64,000 nt of DNA from Dactylis glomerata (GCA_007115705.1 QXEO01000532.1:448840-512839); one strand, 5' to 3'; counted from the stretch's first letter, positions 10,280 through 22,600 are shown. The notes: generated from the sequence alone by a model not told the origin. Numbers and translations: made by a program.

Positions 10280-10522
10280 GAATGCCACTACTAGAATACA
10301 AAGTCTCACTCTTCTGCCAAAACATATATACTTTAATGACATCATTTGATGATGGAATAGTGTCAAACTGGTTGACAAATTGCAAAGGATATAAAAGGTT
10401 TTAATTGTACAGATCATTGAAACACTCTCTCAGGAGCAAGCATGGTCAAGGCCGCATATGTATGATATGGTATCATGACTAAATGCAGCTGGATTATTTG
10501 TACTCTAGTGCAAGTGGGAGAC
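10280..10522 (+). mobile_element. 3' internal end of BARE/Angela-like Copia element
   Basis: Non-coding DNA ending in CTAGTGCAAGTGGGAGAC, the purine-rich junction typical of Angela/BARE elements, directly before an LTR that begins TGAAGGAATATGCCCTAGAGG. The rest of the element's interior was displaced to the left of Copia A and is outside the window. Confidence 0.7.
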
Positions 10523-10546
10523 TGAAGGAATATGCCCTAGAGGAAA

Positions 10547-13500
10547 TGTGACGACCTCAAATTTGATACAAATTCGAAGTGCCCGTTATGTATTCCACCG
10601 CAATCCCAGAACCATTGTTGCGATATACATAACGTAGTTGGTAACCAGTTCCATAGACATTACAATACGAGGGTTCAAATACAATGGTCATAGTGACCAA
10701 GTTCATATTACAACACAATATAGCAGCGGAAATAACGTCTTCGGGTCCATGCCTTCACCTACAGGCAATGGCGACTCATGGAGACGAGCTTAGTTCGGGT
10801 ACTCTTCTTCATACCCTTCCTCCTGATACTCCTCCCCAAAGTCTGGCCAAGTTGATAGCCAGGGACACAGCCATGAGTACATTGGATGCACTCGCAAACC
10901 ATCTTATAAATGAAATGATAAAGTAAAAATGCAAGGTTGATATGGTGGACTAAGCACTAAGTTTATTTGCAAAAGCTAGTTTTGTTTCCCAAGAATGTTC
11001 ATTGGTAGAAAAGAGGTTTAGTTCTCTAAGTTCAATCTAAAGAGGAATTTCAAGTGTGTCAACATCAAGGTCAAGTCAAGTCATTCACCAAGTTCACCGT
11101 TGTTATTTTATTCTTGACAAAAGTCAAGTACAGCTTGCCAACTGTCCATGACCGCGGACGCGGCTATTCGAATAGTTTTGAAAACCTCTGCAGAGGGGTA
11201 CACTTTACCCACAAGATTCGATACATCTGCGGGAGAAATCCACGGATCGTCATACACAAGTATGCGGGGTTCAGATAATCAAACAAACTCTTTCACTTGC
11301 CTACCTTAGTATGGGGACCCTCCCTACGAGTCCAGATACGGAATGGAACTCATAGTTTTTCCGGCTATAGAGTGCTATATTTTGGACTTCCATTGACTGT
11401 GGTATCCTCTGTCACAGCTATGGTAAGTCCCGACTTCGGAAGCGTCCCCTCGGGGTCCACGCTTCTATAAGTTCAAATGAGGTCTCCCATACTAAAACAA
11501 ACAAGCTACGGACTAAGCCCCTTCCCATTCAGGGGTAATGTGGTCGTACGGTATGGTTGGCTCCCATAGTACATCACTCGTTGTCATTGAGAAATACATT
11601 TCATAGTTCTTAGTCAAGATTAATTTCTTTCATAAAGCCATCATGTATGAGCAATCTCCAATTCAAGTTTCAAGTTCGAGTCACCACTTTTCAAACAGAG
11701 TTCCCCTTATAGATGGCCTCAATATTATTAGCAACTAAGCAACTACATTGAGTGATGATACTACTAAATAGAGTTGGATAAACTCAGCTTGATGCTCTTG
11801 CTAAACAAGACATCACTACACTTCTATCATTCTACTCTAGCAATTCAATCATGCAATTTACTTAAAACAAGTAGTATGCAGTAGTGAAACTAGGCATTTG
11901 GAGTATGATTCAAAAGATGGCTTGCCTTGGTTGGCAAAGTGTCCGGGGTATTCTTCTTCTTCTTCTTGATAATATCCCCCCTCAATATCCTCCGCAGCAA
12001 TACTAGCGTCTAATAACGAAGCAAACACAAAACACACAATCACTACACAATGCTAACAACACACCAAGCACACATATTTGTTTGCTAACAAAAGCATTCA
12101 TGTTGCATTTTATGGAGTTGGATTGCAAGTTATTCTTCCAAGTGTGCATTGAGGGTGCAAGTTAAATTTTCTACCATATGTCATGGGTTGTTTACTTTTT
12201 GGAGTATGGTTAAGTAACTAGGGTTAATAGGGCTAGTTCAAGTGGGGAGGGATTAACTAAGTGATTTGGTAATGAGGGCAAATTAATTCTAAGTGTATGC
12301 TAGGGATCTATCATTTTATGTTACTAACTAGAGTTGGGTTAGGGTCTAATTGATAACACTAACAAGGTTTGAGTTGATTGGGGTTGACTAACAGTAAGGG
12401 AGGTCATTGGTGAGTTCACAATTTAAATTTCATGATTTTAGGGGGCTTAAACAATTTTCTAGAAATCTTCTATGAGTAATAAAGCTATGGTCACACTATT
12501 CATATCTAATTAAATTCCTAACTCAAATGGAATTCTAACCAATTCTACAGGCTAGAGCATTTTACAAGCTTTCCAACGCATATTTATTTGCTAGAAAATG
12601 ATTTGTAAATCTCTGGGAATTTAAGTTTGAAAATCATATCTGAAACAATTTTGAATTAATTCGAAAAGGCGGGAGAATAAATAAAAACGAAACGGACCTA
12701 CTTCTAACCAAACGGGCCGAGTCCAGAAGAATTCCGAACAGGCCGGCCCGATACCGTTTCGCGCGGGGCGGGAATGTTTTAAAACCGAACCTGACAGATG
12801 GGGTCCACTCGTCAGACCTAATTAGAATCTCCGAACCGGTATGCTTCCGTTGGATCAAGATCCAACGGTGCATCGTCGCCGTCTACCCCGGGACAGACCA
12901 GGGACTCACCGGCGTTGCAGTGACGAGTGTTCGACGGCGAGGGCGTGACGGAGGGGAAGCAGAGCTTGGCGGCGGTGATGCAGATCGACAACGGCGGCTC
13001 CGCTCCTCCACCTCGAACCAGCAACAACTCCAATGGTGGCCGAAATTCTCCAGAACGCGGCGGCGCTCCCGTGCAGAGATCGGACATTTCCGAGGGAGAG
13101 AGGAAGAGAGAAGAGTGGGGATCGGTTGCGGTGGTGTGTGCGTCCTCTGGGAGGGGTCGACGGGGGTTTTTATAGCCTCGGGAGGCCGGGGGCAAGGCGA
13201 CCAGAAGGTGGTCAGTGCGGGGGTCCTGGCGGCGTTCGTAGGTCGCACTGGGCACGGCGGCCTCGGGGGTGTGCTGGGAGGTTGTCGCCTCGGCTGCGGA
13301 GGGCTGTGGGTCGGCTCTGGCGCATCCATGGCGGTCGGCAACGTGCAGGAAGAAGAAGGACTGGGAGGGGGCCCTGGGCGCATTTCTCTTCTTCCCCCCA
13401 CTTCTCACGGCTCAGGTCGGGGCAGAAGGAACGGGGCTCGACCGTGGCATCGTCCAGGAGCGTGGCTACAGTCCTTGAGCGAGCAAGAACAGTGCAGCCC

Positions 13501-14132
13501 ACAGTGAACTCGATTTGCTTTGATTCTTGCCTGCCAGTGTTCGACGAAATGCCCGCAAGAGTTTTAAATTTGAATTTTTGAAATTTTCCACTTTGGGTGA
13601 TCAGCATATGAGCCAAGGTATCCCGGGGTATTTTTGTTCTGAAGAAAGGATAAGTTTTTCATAAGTCTTATTTCAAATTTTGGTATAGTCTCTGTTTCAG
13701 ATCCAAACTTTGGTTGAAGTTTGAGTGATGTTCTGATTTGAATTTTGAGTAGCAACTGCTTGGTTGAGTTAGTATGTGACTTGGTTAAGCTCAACTCACT
13801 GGCCGAACACTGAGGTGAGTTACAGATTTCTTAATCCAAGGGCTCAAAGTAGGGTAGTCAAACAGATTTCCTAGATCATCTTATTCTTCTCTTTTTCTTT
13901 AATATTTTTATTTCTGGTTTCTTTGATGCTTAGAATTTGTCTCAATTGCTTCTATTGGTTAACTTAGAATTAACTAACCATTGCCCAACAAATAAAAACC
14001 CACATGAAATCATACAAATCATATACTGGAAAATACATGTATGCATGAAATAATAGATAAAAAGTTTTATCTGGGTCCAAAATTTGGCACTTTAATTAAT
14101 AAGAAGTGGATTACAATTTCTGAGTTGTTACA
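10547..14132 (-). repeat. 3' LTR of Gypsy C (complete, 3,586 bp)
   Basis: In element orientation it runs from TGTAACAACTC (14132) to GGTCGTCACA (10547). It follows the polypurine tract and matches the right-hand LTR along 10694-14132. It has a GC-rich promoter segment with a TATA box at 13167-13174. Frames of 130-200 codons in the GC-rich part lack recognisable domains and differ between the two LTR copies, so I do not call genes here. Confidence 0.93.
13167..13174 (-). promoter_or_regulatory. TATA box of Gypsy C 3' LTR
   Basis: On the minus strand this reads GGCTATAAAAACCCCC, followed at about 60-90 bases by a CT-rich leader (CTCTTCTCTCTTCCTCTCTC). The same site is conserved in the other LTR. 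Confidence 0.75.
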
Positions 14133-14150
14133 ACCTTCCCCCCTTAAAAA
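14133..14150 (-). other. Polypurine tract of Gypsy C
   Basis: The minus strand reads TTTTTAAGGGGGGAAGGT, ending exactly at the TG of the 3' LTR. Pol ends about 25 bases upstream. Confidence 0.82.
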
Positions 14151-14175
14151 GAATCTCATCCCCGAGATTCACTAA

Positions 14176-17100
14176 TTAAGAACTGAAAAGATTGGGAAAC
14201 TCTTTCTGTAGGTAATCTTCTCGTTCCCAAGTAGCTTCATCTTCGGTGTGATTACTCCACTGAACTTTCAGAAACTTGATGCTTCGGGTTCGAGTGGTTC
14301 GATATGCTTCCTCGAGGATACGGATAGGTACTTCACGATAGGTCAAATCCTTGTTGATGTCCACAGAACGGTGATCAATATTCTTGAAGATTTCTGGCTT
14401 CTCCGGCACTTCAAGACATTTCTGAAGTAAAGACACGTGAAAGACATCGTGTACTTCAGACAATTCAGGGGGCATTTCCAACTGATAAGACACTTCTCCT
14501 CTGCGGTCGAGTATCTTGAAGGGTCCGATATATCTTGGTGCAAGCTTTCCTTTTACTTGGAATCTCTGCATTCCCTTGAGGGGTGATACTCTAAGATAAA
14601 CAAAGTCTCCACTCTTGAAAGTCAGTTCTCGACGTCTCTTGTCGGCATAACTCTTCTGTCTAGACTGGGCTGCTTTGAGGTAATCACGAATCATGCGAAC
14701 CTTCTCCTCAGCTTCTTGCAAAATGTCAGGTCCAAATATCTGACTGTCTCCGGTTTCAGACCAATTAAAAGGGGTACGACACTTTCTTCCATATAAAGCT
14801 TCAAATGGGGCCATGTGCAAACTGGCCTGATAACTGTTGTTGTTGGAAAACTCCGCGAAGGGCAGACAATCTTCCCACTTAGCTCCATAGGCTAGAACAC
14901 AGGCTCTCAACATATCTTCAAGTATTTGGTTTACCCTTTCAGTCTGTCCATCGGTCTGAGGGTGGTAAGCTGTGCTAAAGGCTAATTTGGTTCCCAAGGC
15001 TTGATGCAAACTTTTCCAAAATCTCGAGGTGAATTGGGTTCCTCGATCGGAAACTATGGTTTTAGGGATTCCATGCAAACCGACAATTTTGGATAGGTAA
15101 AGATCTGCCAGCTGTCCTGAGGTATAAGTGGTCTTGACAGGAATAAAGTGGGCAACTTTGGTCAGTCTATCCACAATGACCCAGATAGAGTCATTTCCAC
15201 GGCTAGACCTTGGAAATCCAGTGATGAAATCCATTCCAACAGATTCCCACTTCCATTCCGAAACTTGCAAAGGTTGCAGCAATCCCGCAGGACGTTGATG
15301 TCCAGCCTTGACTCTTTGACAAATATCACACTTAGAGATGAACGATGCAATCTCACGCTTCATTCCATGCCACCAAAATTGCTCCTTTAAATCTTGATAC
15401 ATCTTAGTTCCACCAGGGTGAATGGAGTAAGGTGTCTCATGGGCTTCCTTCATGATCATCTCCTTCAGTTCTGAATCAGCAGGCACACAAATACGTCCTT
15501 TATACCAAAGAACTCCTTGATCATCTTCCTCAAATCCTGGCACCTTGCCGGAACTAATTCGGCGCTTGATTCCGTCAATACTCTCGTTTCCCTTCTGGGC
15601 TCCTTTGATTTGGCTCATCAAGGTGGGTTGAAACTCAAGGTTGGCTAAGAATCCTTGACTGACTAGTTCCAATCCAAATCTTTCAAACTCTTGGTGCAAC
15701 ATAGGTTGCTCTTCCTTGATCATCATATTTAATGAGCATGGCTTCCTACTCAACGCATCGGCCACTACATTGGCCTTACCGGGGTGATAGTGAATTTCCA
15801 GATCATAATCCTTAATCAACTCTATCCATCTTCTTTGCCTCATGTTCAACTCCTTCTGGGTGAAGATATACTTCAAACTCTTGTGATCAGTGTAGATCTC
15901 GCAATGGTTGCCCATCAAATAGTGCCTCCAGGTCTTCAGAGCTAGAACTACGACTGCTAACTCCAGATCGTGGGTTGGATAGTTTTCTTCATGAGGTCGA
16001 AGCTGCCGAGAGAGGTAAGATATGACTTTGCCTTCTTGCATCAATACACAACCAAGTCCAAGTTTGGAAGCGTCGCAATAGACATCAAAGTTTTTGGTGA
16101 TATCGGGCATGGTTAGGACGGAGGCGGTCACCAGTCGCTTCTTGAGCTCTTGAAAACTCTCTTCACACTTAGGGGTCCATTCAAACTTCTTGTCTTTCTT
16201 CAACAGTTGGGTCATTGGCCGGGCAATGCTTGAAAATCCTTCAACAAACTTGCGGTAATATCCCGCTAATCCGAGAAAACCTCTAACTTCAGTTTGAGTG
16301 GTAGGGGCTTCCCATTCCATGACCGATGTGATCTTCTTTGGGTCCACCGACACTCCTCCAGCTAATAATACATGGCCTAGGAATCCAACTTCCTTCAGCC
16401 AAAACTCACACTTACTAAACTTGGCATAGAGCTGATGCTCTCTCAGAGTCTCTAGGATTAATCTCAGATGGGTTGCATGCTCTTCTTCGGACTTGGAGTA
16501 GATAAGAATGTCATCAATGAAAACAACAACAAACTTATCCAAATACTCCATAAAAACCTTATTCATGAGATTCATGAAGTAAGCAGGGGCATTGGTTAAT
16601 CCAAAGGACATTACGGTGTACTCATACAATCCATACCGGGTAGTGAAGGCTGTCTTAGGTATATCCGCTGCACGGATCTTTAGTTGATGGTATCCAGTTC
16701 TAAGGTCTATCTTTGAGAAGACTCGAGCTCCGGTCAGTTGGTCAAACAAGTCTTCAATCTTCGGGAGAGGATACTTGTTCTTGATGGTCACATCGTTTAG
16801 CTTGCAGTAATCAGTGCACAGTCGGCTGGAACCGTCACTTTTATCCACAAACAAAACAGGCGATCTCCAAGCAGAAGAGCTTGGCTGAATCAATCCTTTA
16901 CTCAAAAGGTCATCCAACTGCTTCTTCAACTCTACTAGTTCAGCTGGGTTCATACGATAGGGTCGTTGGGCTATAGATCCAGTTCCGGGGATAAGCTCAA
17001 TGATAAACTCAATATCCCGATCCGGTGGCATTCCAGGTAGCTCATTGGGAAAAACATCCGGATATTCACAGACGATGGGAACTTGCTCTAAAGTTGGTCC

Positions 17101-17610
17101 TGAGATACTCTTATGACACCGGGTGGTTTGGGGTGGTTTTACGGACACATGCTTTACTACAATTCCAGTGCTACTCTTCATGGTGATGGTCTTCTTGGCA
17201 CAATCTATTACTCCTTGATGGGAAGACATCAAATTCATACCAAGAACTACTTCCAAACCTTTGGTTCCCAACACTATCAAATTGGCTAAGAAAGCTATTC
17301 CATGAATTTCAATAGGAACTGCCAAACAGTTCCACTCAGCCCTTGTGGTTGACCCTGGTATTTGTACTAACATGGCATGTTTCATAGGGGTTGGGTGAAG
17401 TCCACTTTTATCAACAAATAACTTGGTAACAAACGAGTGTGAAGCTCCCGAATCAAACAGAACTCTTGCATGAACTGAATTAACAGGGAACATACCAAGC
17501 ACAACGTCGGTTGCTTCCTGAGCTTCTTCAACATTCATGTGATTCAGACGGCCTCGAGAGTGAGGCTGGTTCCTTGGGGGATAATTCTTGCCATTTCCAA
17601 CACGGCGCTG
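14176..17610 (-). CDS. Gypsy C pol (PR-RT-RNaseH-IN-chromodomain)
   Basis: Ty3/Gypsy polyprotein, uninterrupted. The first Met is at 17538, but the frame is open up to the gag stop at 17611, so it continues gag in the same frame. Counted from that Met: protease LFDSGASHSF near residue 30; reverse transcriptase with RSPVLFVDKSDG, KIDLRTGYHQLKI and VVFIDDILIYSKS between about 190 and 380; RNase H with VYCDASKLGLG from about 465 and YTDHKSLKYIF. The integrase finger HPGGTKMYQDL ... CDICQRVK lies near 700-740, and the integrase core (GMDFITGFP, SDRGTQFTS, ERVNQILEDM) at about 760-900. A GPF-type segment (PRYIGPFKILD) is followed by a chromodomain-like tail (IKFLKVQWSNHTEDEATWE). All catalytic residues I looked for are present, so the protein could be active. 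Confidence 0.93.
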   Translation of the reverse strand, partial: QRRVGNGKNYPPRNQPHSRGRLNHMNVEEAQEATDVVLGMFPVNSVHARVLFDSGASHSFVTKLFVDKSGLHPTPMKHAMLVQIPGSTTRAEWNCLAVPIEIHGIAFLANLIVLGTKGLEVVLGMNLMSSHQGVIDCAKKTITMKSSTGIVVKHVSVKPPQTTRCHKSISGPTLEQVPIVCEYPDVFPNELPGMPPDRDIEFIIELIPGTGSIAQRPYRMNPAELVELKKQLDDLLSKGLIQPSSSAWRSPVLFVDKSDGSSRLCTDYCKLNDVTIKNKYPLPKIEDLFDQLTGARVFSKIDLRTGYHQLKIRAADIPKTAFTTRYGLYEYTVMSFGLTNAPAYFMNLMNKVFMEYLDKFVVVFIDDILIYSKSEEEHATHLRLILETLREHQLYAKFSKCEFWLKEVGFLGHVLLAGGVSVDPKKITSVMEWEAPTTQTEVRGFLGLAGYYRKFVEGFSSIARPMTQLLKKDKKFEWTPKCEESFQELKKRLVTASVLTMPDITKNFDVYCDASKLGLGCVLMQEGKVISYLSRQLRPHEENYPTHDLELAVVVLALKTWRHYLMGNHCEIYTDHKSLKYIFTQKELNMRQRRWIELIKDYDLEIHYHPGKANVVADALSRKPCSLNMMIKEEQPMLHQEFERFGLELVSQGFLANLEFQPTLMSQIKGAQKGNESIDGIKRRISSGKVPGFEEDDQGVLWYKGRICVPADSELKEMIMKEAHETPYSIHPGGTKMYQDLKEQFWWHGMKREIASFISKCDICQRVKAGHQRPAGLLQPLQVSEWKWESVGMDFITGFPRSSRGNDSIWVIVDRLTKVAHFIPVKTTYTSGQLADLYLSKIVGLHGIPKTIVSDRGTQFTSRFWKSLHQALGTKLAFSTAYHPQTDGQTERVNQILEDMLRACVLAYGAKWEDCLPFAEFSNNNSYQASLHMAPFEALYGRKCRTPFNWSETGDSQIFGPDILQEAEEKVRMIRDYLKAAQSRQKSYADKRRRELTFKSGDFVYLRVSPLKGMQRFQVKGKLAPRYIGPFKILDRRGEVSYQLEMPPELSEVHDVFHVSLLQKCLEVPEKPEIFKNIDHRSVDINKDLTYREVPIRILEEAYRTTRTRSIKFLKVQWSNHTEDEATWEREDYLQKEFPNLFSS

Positions 17611-18687
17611 CTACTGCGCAGGAGCAGTGGTCTTGGATACATCATTCAGCTTCTTGGGGCACTCATTGGAGTAGTGCCCTTTGAGTCCGCACTCATAACA
17701 GGTAACACCAGACTTGTCACCAGGCTTGGGTAACACAGGGGCGCCATTTGGCCTTGGAGTATTGGTGTTGAAGTGGTTGCCACTAGGTCTTGGAGGTGCA
17801 CGGTTGAAGTTGTTGCCGGGCGGACGGTTGGGATAGTTGGGACGTGGAGCAGGTGCAGATGGCCTCATAGGTCTTGGGGCGAAACCCATGGGTGCATTTC
17901 CCCTTGGCTTCTGCGAGTTGCTCGAGTTGCCTTGATACATCATACGGCGCTTGCGGTTCTCGGTAGCTTGCTTGAGTTTGCCTTCCATCTGAATGGCAGA
18001 GTCAACCAATGACTCCAAGTCGGCAAAGTGAATACTGACCAACACACATTGCATCTCATCATGAAGTCCATCCAGAAACCTTTCTTGCTTCTTCTCAGTG
18101 GTGTTGGTGTCATCTGGGGCATACCTAGACAAGGTAAGGAACTTGTCACGGTAATCCACCACAGATAGGGAACCTTGCTTTAGATTTCTGAACTCATCTC
18201 TCATCCTTTTAACCAATCCTAAAGGAACATGGGCCTTGCTAAACTTGCTCTTAAACTCCTCCCACGGCATCACATACCCTTGGGCTTGCATTGCACGAGT
18301 GCTATCCCACCAAGCTCTTGCTGCTCCCGCAAGATAGTGGGTGGTGTACAACACCTTCTCATTTTCACCAACTTCGGCGACTGCCAAATTGTTTTCCATA
18401 GTGCGAAGCCAGTCATCGGCATCTAAGGGTTCTTCAGACTTAGTGAATATAGGTGGATTGGTGTTTTGGAAACTCCTTAACTTGGATCGGTGATCACCAT
18501 TGCCATTGTTTTCTCCTTCACCATTGCCATTGCCATTGCCATTGTTGTGGTTCATTGCCATCTGGGTTATCTGCTGAAGGGTGGCCAAGTTAGCTTGGCG
18601 CTCAGCTCGGGCTGCTTCCCGGTCTTCCATGATCAACCTTAGCAGTTCGGCCATTTCCGGGTTCGGGGGTGGGGGTGCTCGCGGCAT
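17611..18687 (-). CDS. Gypsy C gag with zinc knuckle
   Basis: About 358 residues if started at ATG 18687, which directly follows a splice-acceptor-like CACCTTATCTTCAG. An Asn/Gly-rich segment near residue 50-65 precedes the retrotransposon gag domain (ADDWLRTMENNL, LAGAARAWWDS, MRDEFRNLKQGSLSVVDYRDKF). An Arg/Pro/Asn-rich linker and one CCHC knuckle (CYECGLKGHYSNEC) follow. The frame ends at TAG 17611-17613, and pol continues in the same frame immediately after it. The product is the structural shell of the virus-like particle. Confidence 0.9.
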   Translation of the reverse strand: MPRAPPPPNPEMAELLRLIMEDREAARAERQANLATLQQITQMAMNHNNGNGNGNGEGENNGNGDHRSKLRSFQNTNPPIFTKSEEPLDADDWLRTMENNLAVAEVGENEKVLYTTHYLAGAARAWWDSTRAMQAQGYVMPWEEFKSKFSKAHVPLGLVKRMRDEFRNLKQGSLSVVDYRDKFLTLSRYAPDDTNTTEKKQERFLDGLHDEMQCVLVSIHFADLESLVDSAIQMEGKLKQATENRKRRMMYQGNSSNSQKPRGNAPMGFAPRPMRPSAPAPRPNYPNRPPGNNFNRAPPRPSGNHFNTNTPRPNGAPVLPKPGDKSGVTCYECGLKGHYSNECPKKLNDVSKTTAPAQ

Positions 18688-18959
18688 CTGAAGATAAGGT
18701 GTGTAAGACAAGAGGGAAAGCTAATTGCTAAGATTTTAAATGTGACATGGATGATGCAATTTTTGTCTTACTAAGGCCTTAAGGGCCAAATTCATATTTC
18801 ATTCGTCAAACATCAACATACCATACATACGAGTTCACACATTACAAATGGTTTATATCAAACCATGGCGACTCATCTACTAGAGAGGGGGATACAACTC
18901 ACAGCTACACGAAGTGACTCAAGGTGAACTCATAACTAGATAACACGGAAGTCTCCAAT
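18688..18959 (-). other. Spacer between upstream ORF and gag in Gypsy C
   Basis: About 270 AT-rich bases without an open frame. On the minus strand it ends in a polypyrimidine-like stretch (CTTTCCCTCTTGTC ... CTTATCTTCAG) abutting the gag ATG, as an intron end would. I see no convincing matching donor. Confidence 0.5.
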
Positions 18960-19694
18960 CTAAACATCGGGCTCCTCGGGGTCTTCCTCCTCATCACTCA
19001 CAATGAATCCATTATGCCCACCATCTTCCGGATCATCAAGGTCCTCCATGAAGTCATCCTCATCACTAATGAGGGCATTATCCTCCTTGCGGAGATCAAT
19101 GCCTTCCTCCTCACCAAGGTGATCCTCAAGACTCTCAATGTACTCAGTCAGCTCAGCCACATTGGCCTTCAACTCCTCAATGTCCTGATCCTTCTCATCG
19201 CGCTGGCGACGAAGGCTCTTGCGCTCCTTCGCAAGTATCCTGATAGTGCTCCTCGCCTCCACCAGTGCGAAGTGCTCAAGGTTGGCCTTGGTACGGGCAC
19301 GATCGGCCTCCTGCTGAGTGGAGTACAGCAAGAAGTCCATGTGATCGATGTAGGTACTCGGCTCATTTTGCCCTGGCATGTTCGCGGGACGCCCGTCCGC
19401 ATCACGCCGAGCAAAGTTCCTAAAGTGCTCCCCCTGGACCTCCTCAACATGCAGTCCGCATAAGCGGGCGTGCATCTCCTGCATACCTCGGACCAAACCA
19501 TCGGCCCAAGTGTTCTCCACAAGCTCAAACTTGATCCTTGGAGAACTCAAATTCCCCTTCTTGCCACGGCAACTAGCTCTGATAAGCCACCGTAGCTCTC
19601 CATCGGGGTGCTCATTGAGCACGGCTCCCTTGAACTCCGGATACAAACGATCCAGGAACAAGGTCAGGGTGGTGAGGTCGCGCTCGAAACAAAG

Positions 19695-22600
19695 TGTCAC
19701 GACCCAGATTTTTTTTTAAGATTTAAAATTTCATCATGCATTCATGGCATATTGCATTTTAAAGCCTTTCCAAAGTTTTGAACCTTTTTCTTCAAAGAAT
19801 AAAGTCAAATGCCCTTTTTCCCAAATCTAATATACAAAAAGCTTTCAGAAAGGAAGTGTTTTAAATGAACTCCATTATTATGGAGCCATCTCATATTTTT
19901 CCCTCTAGCAAATTTCTTCTGAAAAACCAAATAGTGGGAAGGTAATATTTTAACTTCCTATTATTTGGATCCTATATTTGAATTCTCACAAATAACTTTC
20001 TTCTTCCAATCTTACCACAAGACCTCTGGTTTAGTTTCTAAACATACTTCTAAAGGACCATGTTTGGTCAGCACTGTTTTCCTTCAAATCTGAATAGAGG
20101 AAACTATTCAAAACTCAAAACACAAAAATCAGAATAAAAGAAAAAGGGAAGCAGAAAAGAGAAAAGGTGGAAAACAAAATAAAAATGGAATTGGACCCCG
20201 GGGACAAACTTCGGCCCAGAGAAGAAAGGAGCCCGCGGCCCATTCCAGCCACCCCGAACCGGTACCCCAGCCCCCCTCTCCCCTCCTCGCCGACAGGTGG
20301 GACCCACCTGTCATCACCGTCATCACTCCTCTCTCTCCTCCTCCGAGTAACGTCGCCGGCGTTACTCTCCGGCGTTACTAGCGCCATAACTAGCCACCAC
20401 TGCCCGCCCCTATAAAGCCCCTACTCCCCTCTCTCGCCCCTCCCTCTTCTCTCCGAAGAAGACGCCGCATGGCTGTCCAAATCGCTCGCCGAAGTCCGCC
20501 ATTGCTGCAGGCTCCTCCGGTCGATTTCGCTGCCGCCGGTGACCTTGAGCGCCCCTCTTTCTTCCAGACATCTCCCCTATACTTGGCGCATCCCCCTGAC
20601 ACCTTTTCGTGCCTTGTTCTGCAGCCAAACGAGCTCCCCGGAGCTTACCCGAAGCACTACGTCACCCGAAGCCCTCCAGCCGTCGCCCTCCTACACTCCA
20701 GGAAGCAATCGAGGAAATCGACCATGCATTCGAGCTCGTCGTGATCTCCTGTACCTCGTCTTAGCATCGCCGTCAAGCAGAGACCACCGGAGCTCACCGG
20801 AGATCAACACCCAGTGCGCTTCGCCGGCGAACCTCATCGGAACCCTAGCTAGCCGGTGAGAACCTCTCTCCCTCTCTCAGTGACCGTCAGATCTCGATCT
20901 AACGATCCTAATAGGATCACTTACCGAACCGGTACTGCTTGATCTCGTGCGTCCATTTCCACTTAGATCCGACGGCCTCAGTTCCTGATCCGCACGAAAC
21001 GGTACCGACAAACCACAGATCACCACGTGGCCAGCCTCAGTTCAAAACAGATTTCGTTTAGGTTTTCAAACCAGATTTGATCCAAATCTTTGAAAAATCA
21101 TAACTTTTGATCTGTAACTCGAAAAATAGCAAATAATACCTCGTTGGAATTCTTGGGTTGTGTAGAATCCAATGGTTCAATAAAACCTATTATTTTATGG
21201 GTTCATTTTGAATCCATTAACAGATCTGAATTAAGCCCTTGGATTCAAAATAAATTCATAACTTTTGTTCTGTAAGTCCAAATGCTACAAATTTGTGGTC
21301 TATGGAATCCTTGGAACATTTAGAACACTCCAGAAGCAAAAGTTTTCAAATTTCAAACGTGCACAAACTTGCTACTGTTAAAAATGGCCAAATCACCTTT
21401 TTCTTTACCATTTGTTTTCTAAAAACTATTTTTGAGTAAAACCACTTGCAGTAGCTTCATGTTACTGTCACCCAACCAGTGGTAGCTCCAACTTATTTTT
21501 GCAGGACAGTACCAACCAGAACTAATTTTCTAAAAGTACTACCCTGATGCATCAAATGCACTTTTGTAAATACCTTGTTATATGTTCAATAAAAACCTTT
21601 CCAACATCACACTTGTTTTCAAAAGCCACTTGTTCCACCAAATCAACCTCTTCACACACACTCGCATAGTGTGTGAAATTAAAATGCCATTTGCATACAT
21701 GCACACATGCATACATGTCTATGATTGTCATTAGAAATAGAATATTGATTGCATGATTGTTTGGATTGAATAGATTACGAAGAGGAGCAAGGCTACTATT
21801 GTAACTGTTGTGAGTGTGCAAGTTGCTACCAAGGCAAGTGACACACATGTCCCCTACCCATTTTTATTATGCATTAGTATGTTCACCTCTTGTAGTATGC
21901 ATGATAGGTGTTTTACTCAACTGTTTTATCAAATGCTTAGATCCTAGTAGTGTGTAACTATCCCCTCAAACCCCACCTGTTAGGATGCTAATTTCTTCGT
22001 TAACTTTGATGCCATGCTAAGATCACTTAAAATGTGTTTCGTGAAAAGTTATAGAACTTCAACTAAAATGAAACACCTGGGTGGATTGGTTTGATAATGG
22101 AGGTGGTGTTGAGTGGCGACCTGGGGCTACACTTTGTGTAGTTGCTGCCTGGGCGTACACTTGTGGTCGGCCACCCAGGAATAAAGAGATGGCTATGTCT
22201 TCCATGCTTATTGTACTTCCAGTGCAGCCTTATGACATTATGGGCTCTGTCTTGACTGATTAGAATGTGGGAGCGCAACTTGACGACAAGAAGTGGTGGT
22301 AGTCAAATTATAGGTTGGGAGCGGTGCTTGCCAAGTTAGTTGCTCTCTCCTTCTAAAAGGTCTCGTTTCATTTTATGTATGGGCATAAAATGAATCGTAA
22401 GGTGAAAGTGCACAACCCCTGCAGGGTGTTTAAATCTAATCGATTAGCCGTGTCCTCGGTTATGGACAATTGAGTCTCTAGACATGGAATGTACGGAATA
22501 ATCTCATCACCGATTCTGAATTATTAAAATTTTGTCTAGAAACCCCTAGGTAGGAACTAAGGATCATACACTCCAAAGGGGTGGTGGTGCCTGAGGTTCC

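Noticed and set aside
12818..13616. Overlapping open frames of up to about 196 codons in the GC-rich part of the left LTR of Gypsy C (265 codons in the right copy)
   Set aside because: They lie in LTR promoter/leader DNA, differ in frame and length between the two LTR copies because of small indels, and show no domain.
20115..20859. Open frames in solo LTR D
   Set aside because: GC-rich LTR leader DNA; several frames on both strands are open equally, with no domain.
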